NCBI GenBank assembly: GCA_020636225.1
Contig: JACJYI010000002.1
Coordinates: 682,001-746,000 of the forward strand
Reading direction: 5' to 3'
Source: Lewinellaceae bacterium
GTDB taxonomy: Bacteria; Bacteroidota; Bacteroidia; Chitinophagales; Saprospiraceae
DNA length: 64,000 nt
Part shown: one piece after another, positions 37,520 through 46,956 of the stretch
Position numbering within the stretch: the stretch's first letter is position 1
How the letters are laid out: every line of letters begins with the position of its first letter
Program-made: the position numbers and the translations under genes
Notes under the pieces: generated by a model
Database searches by the model: none
What the model was told of the DNA's origin: nothing
Seen by the model: only the letters and a program-made list of their open reading frames with translations

Positions 37520-38803
37520 CTACTTGAATTGTATTGATTTAACTGGCTGTATACGTTTGATGTACATGGAAGGAATCCATAAGGTCATCACCGCAACGAG
37601 CACCAACAGGACATTCACAAACAGGATAAACCAGGGATCCCATCGGATCGGCACGACAGAAAGGTAGTATTCCGCTTCATCCAGCTTCATGATCTGGAAT
37701 CGTGACTGGATCATTCCAACGGACAAGGCGACCGCATTGCCAATGGCCATACCCCAAACCAGGATCCGGAGCGTCAACCGGATGAAGATGCTTCGGATCA
37801 TTCCATCAGAGGCCCCCAGGGCCTTGAGGATACCCACCATGGTCAAGCGCTCCAGGATGAGGATCAGCAGCACCGTGATCAGGTTGATCATCGCTACGAT
37901 CAGCATCAGGATGATCAGCACGCGTTCATTGATATTCTGCAGATCCACCCAATCGAAAATGGCGGGAAATTTCTGACTGATGGGCTCGATATACAGGTCA
38001 TCCGGCAACCATTCATAGTAGATATAATTGGTGAAGGCATCCAGGTCACGAAGGTCGTCCAGAACCACTTCAAATCCGGTCACGGCATGCTCCGGCCACC
38101 CGTTGACCTCACGGATCTGGCGAATGTCCACCAGGGCCAGTTTCCGGTCATATTCTTCCAGACCGGTCTTATAGATCCCTCTGACCCGGAATCGCCGTTC
38201 GATCTGTCGATTCTCCTGGATAAAGTAAACAATCAGCGGGTCATTGATCCCCAGACGCAACCGGCTGGCTGTGGTCTGCGAGATCAGAATATCCCTGGAT
38301 GGAACGGTATCGGTCACACGCAACGGCTCTCCATCCACCATATACCGGGAAAGGAATTCCCAATCGAAATCAGCGCCGACGCCTTTCAGGATGATCCCGT
38401 CGAGGTCCTCCCGGCCGGTCAGTATCCCCGGCTTCAGGGCATAGGCCTGGATATGGCGGATCCCCCCAAAGGTGGTTTGCCTTGTTCCGCGCCCGGCGTC
38501 TGGGTCCAGCTCCAGGGTGATCCGGCCAACGGTATCCAAGGCCGGATAGAAGGTCTGCTCGTCCTGGATCGGTGGACTCTCGAAGGTATTGTTCAGGTTC
38601 AGTCCGGTGATCTGGATATGTCCCCAAAACCCGAAGACCTTGGCCTTGATCTCCGTCTTGAATCCGAGGATTAGGGCATGGGCCAACAGGATGACCGCCA
38701 CGCACAATGCAATGGTTCCCACCGCGAAATACAGGATGATTCGGGTAAAGGAATCGCCATCGGTAGAGCGAAGACGCTGGGATATGAATCGGGCAAGGGT
38801 CAT
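37520..38803 (-). CDS. ABC transporter permease, LolC/LolE-like (FtsX family)
   Basis: 427 residues from the ATG at 38803; 11 codons of open frame upstream (from 38836) are not needed. One membrane helix near the N-terminus (about 27-50), a large periplasmic domain (about 50-280), then three C-terminal helices (about 285-420) give the 1+3 FtsX/LolE topology. MTLARFISQRL is the family-type opening. In Bacteroidota these proteins are annotated as lipoprotein-release permeases; no ATPase gene is adjacent, so the partner is encoded elsewhere. It diverges from tyrS. Confidence 0.85.
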   Translation of the reverse strand: MTLARFISQRLRSTDGDSFTRIILYFAVGTIALCVAVILLAHALILGFKTEIKAKVFGFWGHIQITGLNLNNTFESPPIQDEQTFYPALDTVGRITLELDPDAGRGTRQTTFGGIRHIQAYALKPGILTGREDLDGIILKGVGADFDWEFLSRYMVDGEPLRVTDTVPSRDILISQTTASRLRLGINDPLIVYFIQENRQIERRFRVRGIYKTGLEEYDRKLALVDIRQIREVNGWPEHAVTGFEVVLDDLRDLDAFTNYIYYEWLPDDLYIEPISQKFPAIFDWVDLQNINERVLIILMLIVAMINLITVLLILILERLTMVGILKALGASDGMIRSIFIRLTLRILVWGMAIGNAVALSVGMIQSRFQIMKLDEAEYYLSVVPIRWDPWFILFVNVLLVLVAVMTLWIPSMYIKRIQPVKSIQFK

Positions 38804-38865
38804 CTTGAAATTCGCCCCAAGATACATCTGTGACACTGGAGGAGAAAGACCCGTCCGAAATGTCC

Positions 38866-38873
38866 TATTTTTG
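38866..38873 (+). promoter_or_regulatory. -7 box of the tyrS promoter
   Basis: TATTTTTG exactly matches TAnnTTTG, 22 bases before the ATG at 38896. No TTG is found at standard spacing. Its position supports 38896 rather than the longer frame as the start. Confidence 0.5.
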
Positions 38874-38895
38874 CGGCCAACTATATCATCACCTC

Positions 38896-40185
38896 ATGGA
38901 CTTTTTGCGGGAACTGGAATGGCGGCATATGCTTCAGGATGCTACTCCCGGTGTGGAGGAATATCTTGCCTCGGGGCCATGCGTGGGCTATATCGGCTTC
39001 GACCCGACGGCCCCCTCTCTCACCATTGGAAATTATGTGCAGTTGATGTTGCTGACCCTGTTCCAGCGTGCCGGCCATACGCCGATCGTGCTCATGGGGG
39101 GAGCTACCGGACGCATTGGCGACCCTTCCGGCAAGGACAAGGAAAGAGAACTGAAATCCTTTGAGGAACTGGATCGCAACCTGGCCCACCAGGAAAACCA
39201 AATGCGCAAGCTCATTGCGTTTGAAGGTGTTCCCAATCCGGCCCGTCTGGTGAACAATCATGACTTCTACCGGGATATGAATGTGCTGGAATTCCTTCGG
39301 ACTGCAGGCAAGACCCTGACCGTCAACTATATGATGGCCAAAGAGTCGGTCAAGAAGCGGGTGGAGACCGGTATCTCCTTCACCGAATTCAGCTACCAGA
39401 TCCTCCAGGCCTACGATTTTCAATGTCTCTATGAGCAACAACATTGCAAGCTGCAGATGGGTGGCTCGGACCAATGGGGGAATATCACCTCCGGCACGGA
39501 ATTCATCCGGCGCAACCTGGGAGGAAAGGCCTATGCCCTGACCACCCCCCTCCTGACAAAAGCCGATGGAAGCAAGTTCGGCAAATCCGAGGAAGGGAAC
39601 ATCTGGCTAGACCCGGAGATGACCTCCCCATACGCGTTCTATCAGTTTTGGATCAATGCAGATGATCGGGATATCCCGAAGTTCATGCGCTACTTCACGC
39701 TCCGGTCAAAGGAGGAGGTGCTCCAACTCGAGCAGGACCATGCCACTGACCCCAATACACTGAAACGACTCCTGGCAGAGGAGATCACCAGTCGGGTACA
39801 CTCCAGCGAAGCACTGAGCAATGCCCAGAACGTGTCCAAGCTGCTGTTCAATCCCCGGGTGGATTCAGATTTCCTGCATGGGATGAGCCAGGCAGAATGG
39901 AAGATGGTCGCCCGGGAGATCCCCGCCTATACCCTCCCCTACACCTTACTGGATGGCCAGGAGATCCCGATCATTGACCTCCTGGCCGAGCATACGACGA
40001 TCCTGCAGTCCAAGGGAGAAGCCAGAAGGGCCATTTCCGGAAACGCCATATCCGTGAACAAGGTCAAGATCACCTCGCCTGAGGAAGGGATCCGGAAGGA
40101 TCAACTCATCCAGGATACCTACCTGCTCCTGGAGAATGGCAAAAAGAATAAATTCCTGATCACCTTTTCATCTCAATCCATATGA
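38896..40185 (+). CDS. tyrS: Tyrosyl-tRNA synthetase
   Basis: Charges tRNA-Tyr. 429 residues from ATG 38896: MDFLRELEWRHMLQDATPG matches the family N-terminus, whereas the 22 codons upstream overlap the promoter. The class I HIGH motif reads TIGN (43-46), replacing the first His with Thr and the last with Asn. The KMSKS loop is KFGKS (227-231). ATGRIGDPSGK and the DQWGN tyrosine-site motif are conserved, and the C-terminal S4 RNA-binding domain ends the protein. Its stop overlaps the next start (ATGA). The altered HIGH motif is odd, but everything else argues for a working enzyme. Confidence 0.95.
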   Translation: MDFLRELEWRHMLQDATPGVEEYLASGPCVGYIGFDPTAPSLTIGNYVQLMLLTLFQRAGHTPIVLMGGATGRIGDPSGKDKERELKSFEELDRNLAHQENQMRKLIAFEGVPNPARLVNNHDFYRDMNVLEFLRTAGKTLTVNYMMAKESVKKRVETGISFTEFSYQILQAYDFQCLYEQQHCKLQMGGSDQWGNITSGTEFIRRNLGGKAYALTTPLLTKADGSKFGKSEEGNIWLDPEMTSPYAFYQFWINADDRDIPKFMRYFTLRSKEEVLQLEQDHATDPNTLKRLLAEEITSRVHSSEALSNAQNVSKLLFNPRVDSDFLHGMSQAEWKMVAREIPAYTLPYTLLDGQEIPIIDLLAEHTTILQSKGEARRAISGNAISVNKVKITSPEEGIRKDQLIQDTYLLLENGKKNKFLITFSSQSI

Positions 40186-41078
40186 AACCATCATTGGTCA
40201 TTCTGGCCGCAGGAATGGGCAGCCGATATGGCGGCCTGAAACAAATCGACGGCGTTGGGCCGAATGATGAAACCATCATAGACTATTCGATCTTTGACGC
40301 TATCCGTGCCGGCTTCGGACAGATCGTTTTCGTGATCCGGAAAGACATCGAAGCTGCTTTTCGCGAGCGATTCGAAGCCATTCGTCCGGATGGGGTCACC
40401 TTTACCTATGTCTTCCAGGAAATGGACAGCTTCACCAACGGGCTACCCGCAGCCGAACGCAGCAAGCCATGGGGCACGGCCCATGCCGTTCTGGTCGCAG
40501 CAGATGCGGTCAAGGAGCCATTTGCCGTGATCAATGCCGACGACTACTACGGTACAGCCGCTTTCAGCGCTATGGCAGCATTCCTGACCAATGAGGTCGG
40601 TCCCGACCGGTACGCCATGATGGGATACAACCTGGCCAACACTCTCTCCGAACATGGAAGTGTCTCACGTGGCGTTTGTGCTGTCACAGCAGAGGGCAAC
40701 TTGCATCATGTCGACGAGCGGACGCAGGTCCAATGGATGGATGGTACGATCATCTACATGGAAGGCGAACAGGCCTTTCCAGTCGATCGGGACAGTGCTG
40801 TCTCCATGAACTTCTGGGGATTTGATCCAACGGTGTTCCCGATCATTGAAAAACGGTTCCATCAATTTATCCAGGACACCCGGGACCAGCCCAAAGCCGA
40901 GTTCTTCATTCCTCTGTTCATCCAGGAAATGATCGACGCGGATCAGGTAACGGTCAAGGTCATTCCGTGTGAGGACCGATGGTATGGGGTCACCTACCGC
41001 GAGGATAAACCAATGGTCCAGGCGGCCTTCCGCCAATTGGTCGACCAGGGAGTGTATCCAGGTCGTCTTTGGTCCTGA
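40182..41078 (+). CDS. Sugar-phosphate nucleotidyltransferase family protein
   Basis: 298 residues. The NTP-transferase signature LAAGMGSRYGGLKQ (8-21) binds the nucleotide, and the metal-binding aspartates are in INADDYYG. The C-terminal part lacks the hexapeptide repeats seen in GlmU. Such stand-alone proteins are common in Bacteroidota, often near sugar kinases; none is adjacent here. It is translationally coupled to tyrS through an ATGA overlap. The nucleotide and sugar substrates cannot be told from sequence. Confidence 0.85.
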   Translation: MKPSLVILAAGMGSRYGGLKQIDGVGPNDETIIDYSIFDAIRAGFGQIVFVIRKDIEAAFRERFEAIRPDGVTFTYVFQEMDSFTNGLPAAERSKPWGTAHAVLVAADAVKEPFAVINADDYYGTAAFSAMAAFLTNEVGPDRYAMMGYNLANTLSEHGSVSRGVCAVTAEGNLHHVDERTQVQWMDGTIIYMEGEQAFPVDRDSAVSMNFWGFDPTVFPIIEKRFHQFIQDTRDQPKAEFFIPLFIQEMIDADQVTVKVIPCEDRWYGVTYREDKPMVQAAFRQLVDQGVYPGRLWS

Positions 41079-41093
41079 GGATCACATTCATTC

Positions 41094-41124
41094 AAAAAAA
41101 AATGCCTGCTGAAAAGCAGGCATT
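41094..41124 (-). terminator. Terminator of the tRNA-Pro/tRNA-Thr transcript
   Basis: Stem AATGCCTGCT (41101-41110) and AGCAGGCATT (41115-41124) with a GAAA loop on the + strand. On the - strand it is followed by nine T, a classic terminator 2 bases past the tRNA-Thr CCA end. Confidence 0.9.
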
Positions 41125-41126
41125 CA

Positions 41127-41202
<76 letters not shown>

Positions 41203-41231
41203 CTGTATGTGGACCAATAATGATTCCTCTG

Positions 41232-41305
41232 TCGGGGTGAGAGGATTTGAACCTCCGGCCTCTACGTCCCGAACGTAGCGCGCTACCGGGCTGCGCCACA
41301 CCCCG
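41232..41305 (-). tRNA. tRNA-Pro (anticodon CGG)
   Basis: 74 bases, CCA not encoded. Acceptor CGGGGTG pairs with CACCCCG; the anticodon stem CTACG/CGTAG encloses TTCGGGA; the T-loop is GTTCAAATC. It reads codon CCG and is transcribed with tRNA-Thr. Confidence 0.95.
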
Positions 41306-41628
41306 TACGTGCGATCAGACCGGACTTCACATCTGAAAAACCGTCATGTCTGATTCGGGCAGCAAAGAAAAGGGATTTTCATCTTCTAAACAACCCCACT
41401 TCATGAATCGATTTTGCAAAAGGTGTGCCAACACCTGCTGCCTGGCACATGGTCTGGTCAAATTCCCGGAAGAGCCCGCCGCAGTCCATCTATCCTCCGC
41501 ATTGGTACCGGTATGCTGTGGCCTGCAGCACTCCTGGTAAATGCTGCCGTTCCAGCTTCCCTGAATTTCCCCGACCCAACCCCGAATGTCTTTGAATCCC
41601 TCTACCTTTCCGATGCAAAGGACTCCAC
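41306..41628. other. Intergenic region upstream of sbcD and of the tRNA pair
   Basis: 323 bases with no supported gene. A 64-codon frame at 41346-41540 is cysteine-rich but matches nothing recognisable. TACCTTTC just before sbcD, near 41606, is a 7-of-8 -7 box and could drive sbcDC. No promoter for the - strand tRNAs was identified with confidence. Confidence 0.35.
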
Positions 41629-42843
41629 ATGATCATTCTTCATACGGCCGACTGGCACCTGGGCAAGCGACTGGAAACCCATTCCAGACTACCCGAGCAG
41701 AAGCGGGTCATGGACGAGATTGTCCAGCATGCTGATCATTCGGGGGCAGAAGTCATCCTGATTGCCGGTGACGTATTTGATCAGTACCAGCCGGGTAATG
41801 AGGCTGATGAGCTGTATTTCTCCACGATCACCCGTCTCTCTCGCCACGGGCGACGCCCGGTGGTGATCATCGCCGGCAACCATGATTCACCAGATCATCT
41901 GCTTGCACCCGAAGCCCTTGCCCGCGAAATGGGCATCATCACCCTTGGATATCCCCGGCAAGAAATCACACCATATCAAGGGAACGGATGGGCAGTCAGC
42001 CGCAGCGCTCCGGGATTTGTCGAGATCGCTATACCAGACAGACCTCCCCTTCGGATCATCGCCACGCCATATGCCAACGCCATCCGGCTGCGCACGGCCC
42101 TTGATCCTGAGCAAAGAGAGGAGGCATTGCAGGACCTCCTCACCCACCATTGGGATGCCCTTGCCCGTGATTATTTCGATGCCGATGGATGCAATCTCTT
42201 TATGGGGCATCTCTATATGGCCTCCGACCCCTATCATCCCGAACCTGAGCCGGACGACGAAAAACCTATCCTCTATTCCGGTGGGATTCCGGCCCTGCCC
42301 GTTTCGGCATTGCCTGCAGGTGTCCAATATGCCGCATTGGGACATCTCCATCGAACGCATCGAATCAGTGGAAAACACGAGCCACCCGTCGTCTACAGCG
42401 GCAGCCCGGTTTCCTATTCCTTCGCGGAAGCGGGCCAGACCAAGCATGTCGTGATCATTGATGTCCAGCCAAATCATCCGGCATCCTATCAATACCTTCC
42501 CCTGACCGGCGGACTCCCCCTGATCCGACACAAGAGTCGTGACATTGATGAGGCCACAGCCTTCCTGGCCGATCATCAGGATGCCTACATCGAATTGACG
42601 ATGGTCTGTGCCGAGTATCTCAGCAGTGAATGGAAGAACAGGCTGGAATCCGCTCATCCCCGTGTGCTGATCATCCCTGAAATTGACGTCCTGGAAAACG
42701 GATTGACAGCGAATGCACCTTCCTTCCAGTTGGACCATCTCGATGATGTATTCGTCGCCTACTTCCAACACAAAACCGGAATCCCTCCTGATCAAGCGAT
42801 GATGGATCTCTTTCATGAACTGATCAACGAAGACGACGCATGA
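41629..42843 (+). CDS. sbcD: DNA repair exonuclease subunit SbcD (Mre11-type)
   Basis: 404 residues. A metallophosphoesterase with HTADWHLGK (5-13), AGDVFDQ, AGNHDSPDHL and a later GHLH motif that together bind two Mn2+. With SbcC it forms the ATP-dependent nuclease that cleaves DNA hairpins and blocked ends, in the cytosol. Its stop overlaps the sbcC start (ATGA), the usual sbcDC arrangement. Confidence 0.96.
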   Translation: MIILHTADWHLGKRLETHSRLPEQKRVMDEIVQHADHSGAEVILIAGDVFDQYQPGNEADELYFSTITRLSRHGRRPVVIIAGNHDSPDHLLAPEALAREMGIITLGYPRQEITPYQGNGWAVSRSAPGFVEIAIPDRPPLRIIATPYANAIRLRTALDPEQREEALQDLLTHHWDALARDYFDADGCNLFMGHLYMASDPYHPEPEPDDEKPILYSGGIPALPVSALPAGVQYAALGHLHRTHRISGKHEPPVVYSGSPVSYSFAEAGQTKHVVIIDVQPNHPASYQYLPLTGGLPLIRHKSRDIDEATAFLADHQDAYIELTMVCAEYLSSEWKNRLESAHPRVLIIPEIDVLENGLTANAPSFQLDHLDDVFVAYFQHKTGIPPDQAMMDLFHELINEDDA

Positions 42844-45626
42844 TCCCGGTCGAACTGATCATCGAAGGTATTTACTCCTACAAGGAACGGACCCGCGTGG
42901 ATTTCCAGCCGCTCCTGGCTGCCCAGTTGTTTGGCATCTTTGGCGCTGTTGGCAGTGGCAAATCTTCACTCCTGGAGGCGATCACCTTTGCCTTGTATGG
43001 ACAGGTCGAGCGAATGACCCGCAGGGACAGCCTGGCCGCCAACATGTTCAACCTGGATGCTGACCAGGCATTCATCCAGTTCACGTTTGATTCCCTGGTG
43101 GATGGCCAGCGCTATCGTTGTGTGGCCACAGGGAAACGCCGAAAACAAGGCCCGGAATTGAGCCGGGAGTTTTATCGATTGACCGATGATACGCCACTGC
43201 CTGTTGAAGAGGCCGCTGTCCATGAAGCGATCGGGCTTTCCTATGATCACTTTACCCGGACGGTGATCGTTCCCCAGGGCAAGTTCCAGGCATTTCTTCA
43301 GCTCAGTGATCGGGAACGTACCGATATGCTTCAGCACCTGTTCCACCTCCACCGGTTCGACCTGGCCGGGCCTCTGCGCTCCCTGGCAGGCAAGACCAAG
43401 GGCCTGGAACAACACCTCTCCGGACAATTGGCTTCCCTGGAACGGTGGCTGGCCATACCCCTGGATGACCTGCAATCCAGGAGGACTCAGTTGGCTCAGG
43501 ACCAGGCAAATTGCCGGCAGAAGTTGGATCAGCAGATCAAGCGGGTAGCGCGGTTCCAGCAATTCGTGAATACCTTGCAATCACTGGCCCAGGCCAGGAT
43601 CCATCAGGATCAATTCCGTGATCAGCTGAACGGTGCTTCGACCGAACTGGACAGGGCGAAACTGGCCCTCCTCGCTGCACAACAGGAAGCGGAAGCGATT
43701 CCGGCCATCGAAGCCAGAGTGGCCGACCTGCGCCACTGTCTTGAGATTCAGGAGGTCAAGGCTGAACTGGATCGGGCGACTGCCCTCCTTCAGCAAAGGA
43801 CATCCTCCGTAGAGCCCATCAGGCAGAAACTGGCTGAGAACCAGCGGGCAGCGAACGAATTGGACCAACAGGTCGCAGAAACCCAGGCCATGCGGGTCGC
43901 AGATCAAGAACTCACAGACCGCCAAACCTGGATGGTCCAGTGGAAACAGCTGGAAGCCCAACGAGTGGACAAGGAACGGTCGGGCAAGGAGATCAGGGAG
44001 AGGGTCATGGACCTGGAAGCCAGGTATACCGGCTTCTGGGAGACGATATGGGATGAAGATCTGATCGGCACGAACCTGCCTTCCGATCCTTCACAGGCCA
44101 TACCAGCACTCTTGCCACAACTGGAAGAACAGCACATGCGGTGCGAAGAATCGATCCGACTGGAAAAACACCAGGCTGGAATCAGCAGTTTCCTGGACCT
44201 CCTTGAGGAAGGGACAGCCTGCCCTTTGTGCGGCTCCACCCATCATCCTGCTCCGGCTTCCGCTGATCAACATCATCAGCACATCGCTGCCTTGGAGAAG
44301 GAAGCCACCAGGACCCGACAGGCCATCCAGTCCCTTCGCTCGTGGCATGACCAGTCCAGGAGTCTGGCCAATCAGGTTGCCCTGGAAAAAGAACGACTGG
44401 AACAGATGCGCAAGGATTACCAGCAACTCCAGGTAGCCAGCCATCAATTGTCGGCACAGTTGACCCACTGGCAACTGGATATCCAGAGCCTGGGTACCTG
44501 GCTGGCCAAGCAACAGACAATCGCTACCCGGATCCACCAACTGCAGGCTGCCCTGCAAGTCAATCGCCAGGAACATGTCAGCCTGACCAGGCAGCTGGAG
44601 GACCTGTCCGACCAGACCAGGGATCTTGATCAGCAACGCATGAGATGGACAGGACGGTTGGATGCCCTGATGGGACAGATCGCTCAACTGGAAGATCGAG
44701 ATGATATCCTGAGGTTGACGTCCGAGGGGATTCATCAACGGATCAACGACCTCGAACAAACCCGCAGCCGGTTGGACATGACCCTCAAGAGCCAACAACA
44801 AGCCGTGCAGACCAGGGAAGAACACTACCTGCAAACAATAGTTCGCTTGCAGGAGATCGAACGAACGGTGACTGAGCTCTCCGATCAACTCCAACTGATC
44901 ATCTCGGCGATTCGAGAGCTGATGCCCGATTGGAACGAGGAACGATGGCAACAGGAAGCGGAGCAACTGTTGACCATGGAACAGAATACCCAGACGGCGC
45001 TGCAGGAGGAATGGACGCAGTCTGTAGCATCACTTGCTTTGTTGGACAGCCAGATCAGGGAGACCACTGAACACCTGGAGGAGGCCCGTCGATTGAACGA
45101 GGAACTCAAGCAGGTTCGGAACAAACTGGACAACCTGAAGACCCTGGAGGGCCTGTTTCGGGCCAAGGGCATGGTCGACTTTGCTGCTTCTCGATATCTC
45201 AGGCAGATCCTGGCACATGCCAACCAACGATTCTACAGCATGACCCGGCACAAGTTGCGGCTGGAGCTCAGCGATGATCTTCGGATCATGGTACGGGACT
45301 ATTATCATGGCGGCGCATTGCGCTCTGTGAAAACGCTTTCGGGAGGACAACTTTTTCAGGCTTCTCTGGCCCTGGCCCTCTCCCTCGCCGAACAGATCCG
45401 CTCACACCGAAAAGGTGAACGAGATTTCTTTTTCCTGGATGAAGGATTTGGTACACAGGACAGAGAGAGCCTCATCGTTGTACTGGATACCCTGAAAGCC
45501 TTGCGTTCAGAAAATCGCAGTGTGGGCATCATCTCCCATGTGGAGGAACTACAGCAGGAGGTCAACGCTTCACTCCGAATTCATCTGGACCCGGTCCGGG
45601 GCAGTCTCATCGAAACCAGTCAGTAG
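42840..45626 (+). CDS. sbcC: DNA repair ATPase subunit SbcC (Rad50-type)
   Basis: 928 residues. Walker A GAVGSGKSS (35-43), long coiled coils on both sides of a zinc hook CPLC (Cys461, Cys464), the ABC signature LSGGQ (833-837) and Walker B FFFLDEGFG near 860-870. Two molecules dimerise through the hook and tether DNA for SbcD. The length is slightly shorter than E. coli SbcC (1,048). The coding sequence overlaps sbcD by four bases. Confidence 0.96.
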   Translation: MIPVELIIEGIYSYKERTRVDFQPLLAAQLFGIFGAVGSGKSSLLEAITFALYGQVERMTRRDSLAANMFNLDADQAFIQFTFDSLVDGQRYRCVATGKRRKQGPELSREFYRLTDDTPLPVEEAAVHEAIGLSYDHFTRTVIVPQGKFQAFLQLSDRERTDMLQHLFHLHRFDLAGPLRSLAGKTKGLEQHLSGQLASLERWLAIPLDDLQSRRTQLAQDQANCRQKLDQQIKRVARFQQFVNTLQSLAQARIHQDQFRDQLNGASTELDRAKLALLAAQQEAEAIPAIEARVADLRHCLEIQEVKAELDRATALLQQRTSSVEPIRQKLAENQRAANELDQQVAETQAMRVADQELTDRQTWMVQWKQLEAQRVDKERSGKEIRERVMDLEARYTGFWETIWDEDLIGTNLPSDPSQAIPALLPQLEEQHMRCEESIRLEKHQAGISSFLDLLEEGTACPLCGSTHHPAPASADQHHQHIAALEKEATRTRQAIQSLRSWHDQSRSLANQVALEKERLEQMRKDYQQLQVASHQLSAQLTHWQLDIQSLGTWLAKQQTIATRIHQLQAALQVNRQEHVSLTRQLEDLSDQTRDLDQQRMRWTGRLDALMGQIAQLEDRDDILRLTSEGIHQRINDLEQTRSRLDMTLKSQQQAVQTREEHYLQTIVRLQEIERTVTELSDQLQLIISAIRELMPDWNEERWQQEAEQLLTMEQNTQTALQEEWTQSVASLALLDSQIRETTEHLEEARRLNEELKQVRNKLDNLKTLEGLFRAKGMVDFAASRYLRQILAHANQRFYSMTRHKLRLELSDDLRIMVRDYYHGGALRSVKTLSGGQLFQASLALALSLAEQIRSHRKGERDFFFLDEGFGTQDRESLIVVLDTLKALRSENRSVGIISHVEELQQEVNASLRIHLDPVRGSLIETSQ

Positions 45627-45651
45627 GATGATTTGCTCGGACCGAATCCGT

Positions 45652-45659
45652 TAACTTTG
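45652..45659 (+). promoter_or_regulatory. -7 box upstream of coiled-coil gene
   Basis: TAACTTTG exactly matches TAnnTTTG; TTTG at 45632-45635 is 16 bases upstream, a little short. It lies 15 bases before the ATG at 45675 and excludes the longer frame from 45633. Confidence 0.55.
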
Positions 45660-45674
45660 CCAAAATTCGATACC

Positions 45675-46223
45675 ATGGAGGAGAAGTTGATCCAGGCATT
45701 CCGACCATCAGCGGAGGCAGATGAAAAGAGCCTGCAATTCCTGTGCAAGGCCCTGGCCCGAAAGAATCAGAACGGTTTTGACTACCTGGAATTCAAGCTG
45801 GCTCTTCATGAGATGGAGAAAATGGAGATCAAAGGAGAGCTTGCCTTCCGATCCGCCTTCGCCACCGCCAGTGCGCTGGGTGTCGACCAGTCACACCTCC
45901 TCGGTTCGCTTGACAACTACCTGAAGGTCCTGGAACAGGAAAGCCTGGACTTTGACAAGGCGCTGGAATCGGCCATGCTCCGGAAAATCCAGACCAGGAA
46001 GGAAGATATTGCCAAGCTGGAGGCAAAGATCGTCTCGTTCAAGGAGGAGATCGCCCGCATTGAACAGGCGATCGCAGAGGGCCAAAAACGCATCGTCTCC
46101 TTTCAAGACGAGATCGACACTGCAGAAGTGGACCTGCAGCAAACAGAAAAAACCTTCCGAACCACCTATACCCAGTTGATCCAACTCATGGAGGCAGATC
46201 GAGCCATGATCAAAAACCTCTGA
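45675..46223 (+). CDS. Conserved-looking protein with C-terminal coiled coil, function unknown
   Basis: 182 residues from ATG 45675, chosen because a -7 box precedes it and the frame upstream starts only with TTG. The first 100 residues are predicted helical (FLCKALARKNQNGFDYLEFKLALHEM), and residues about 110-165 form a strong heptad coiled coil rich in Lys, Glu and Ile. It has no signal peptide, membrane segment or known motif, so it is probably cytosolic and oligomeric. It follows sbcDC but has its own promoter, so a functional link to SbcCD is not implied. I do not recognise the family. Confidence 0.75.
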   Translation: MEEKLIQAFRPSAEADEKSLQFLCKALARKNQNGFDYLEFKLALHEMEKMEIKGELAFRSAFATASALGVDQSHLLGSLDNYLKVLEQESLDFDKALESAMLRKIQTRKEDIAKLEAKIVSFKEEIARIEQAIAEGQKRIVSFQDEIDTAEVDLQQTEKTFRTTYTQLIQLMEADRAMIKNL

Positions 46224-46224
46224 A

Positions 46225-46956
46225 TCACGGCATCAGATCACGGAGCATCCATTCCCGTGTCGTTTCCATCAGCGTAGCATGGGTCGTTTCAGGTGTGGGC
46301 CTGACCACCCCACTCCAGCGAATGTGTAAAACACCAGGCCAGAGGTCCATCGACCTGGCCTCGCCGCTCCGATGATGAACATTCTGCAAGGTCATCACGG
46401 CGATGGGAACCTGTAATTCCTGGGCCAGTCGAAAAGCGCCGGAATAGAAGGTACCAAGAGGTTCGGCACCTCGATTCCGGGTTCCTTCCGGATAGAAAAA
46501 TATGGAGTACCCCTCATCAAATGTCCGTTTCATCCAGTCCAGACTTCTGGATTTGGAAGCGGCATTCGTCCGGTCGACCAGCACACACAACTTCTTGACA
46601 ATAAACCCCAGGAATGGCACCCGGGTCAGTTCCTTCTTGGCCAGATATTTATACACACCCGGGAAGGCCAGCGTATTGGCCATGAAATCGATGGCTGAAC
46701 GATGGTTACTCACCAGAATGTATTGTTTCCCCCTGTCAAGGACTTGCTTGTTATGAACACGGATCCGAATACCGACGAGGGTGAAAAAGACCCTGGGGAA
46801 GATGTGGTGATTGAACCAGATCACCCGATGAAAACGATGATTGGGCAACAGACCCAGGATCAGCAGATAGAAGGGAAAACAGATCAGGAGAAGCACAAAG
46901 AAGACGACCAGGCCATAGATCGCCCATATCCGTCCACCCCATCGACGCACCATCAT
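46225..46956 (-). CDS. plsC: 1-acyl-sn-glycerol-3-phosphate acyltransferase
   Basis: Adds the second acyl chain to lysophosphatidic acid at the inner membrane. 243 residues: an N-terminal hydrophobic segment (about 10-37), the catalytic HX4D box in NHRSAID (His85, Asp90) and the substrate-binding FYPEGTRNRG motif. The start overlaps the stop of cca by four bases, and it is the last gene of dusB-cca-plsC. The 3' end faces the coiled-coil gene with a single base between stops. Confidence 0.93.
   Translation of the reverse strand: MMVRRWGGRIWAIYGLVVFFVLLLICFPFYLLILGLLPNHRFHRVIWFNHHIFPRVFFTLVGIRIRVHNKQVLDRGKQYILVSNHRSAIDFMANTLAFPGVYKYLAKKELTRVPFLGFIVKKLCVLVDRTNAASKSRSLDWMKRTFDEGYSIFFYPEGTRNRGAEPLGTFYSGAFRLAQELQVPIAVMTLQNVHHRSGEARSMDLWPGVLHIRWSGVVRPTPETTHATLMETTREWMLRDLMP

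Noticed and set aside
38830..38895. Upstream 22 codons of the tyrS frame
   Set aside because: They overlap the -7 promoter box, and the family N-terminus begins at 38896.
41346..41540. 64-codon cysteine-rich frame before sbcD
   Set aside because: Cys-x-x-Cys pairs looked like a zinc protein, but there is no supporting start signal or known family.
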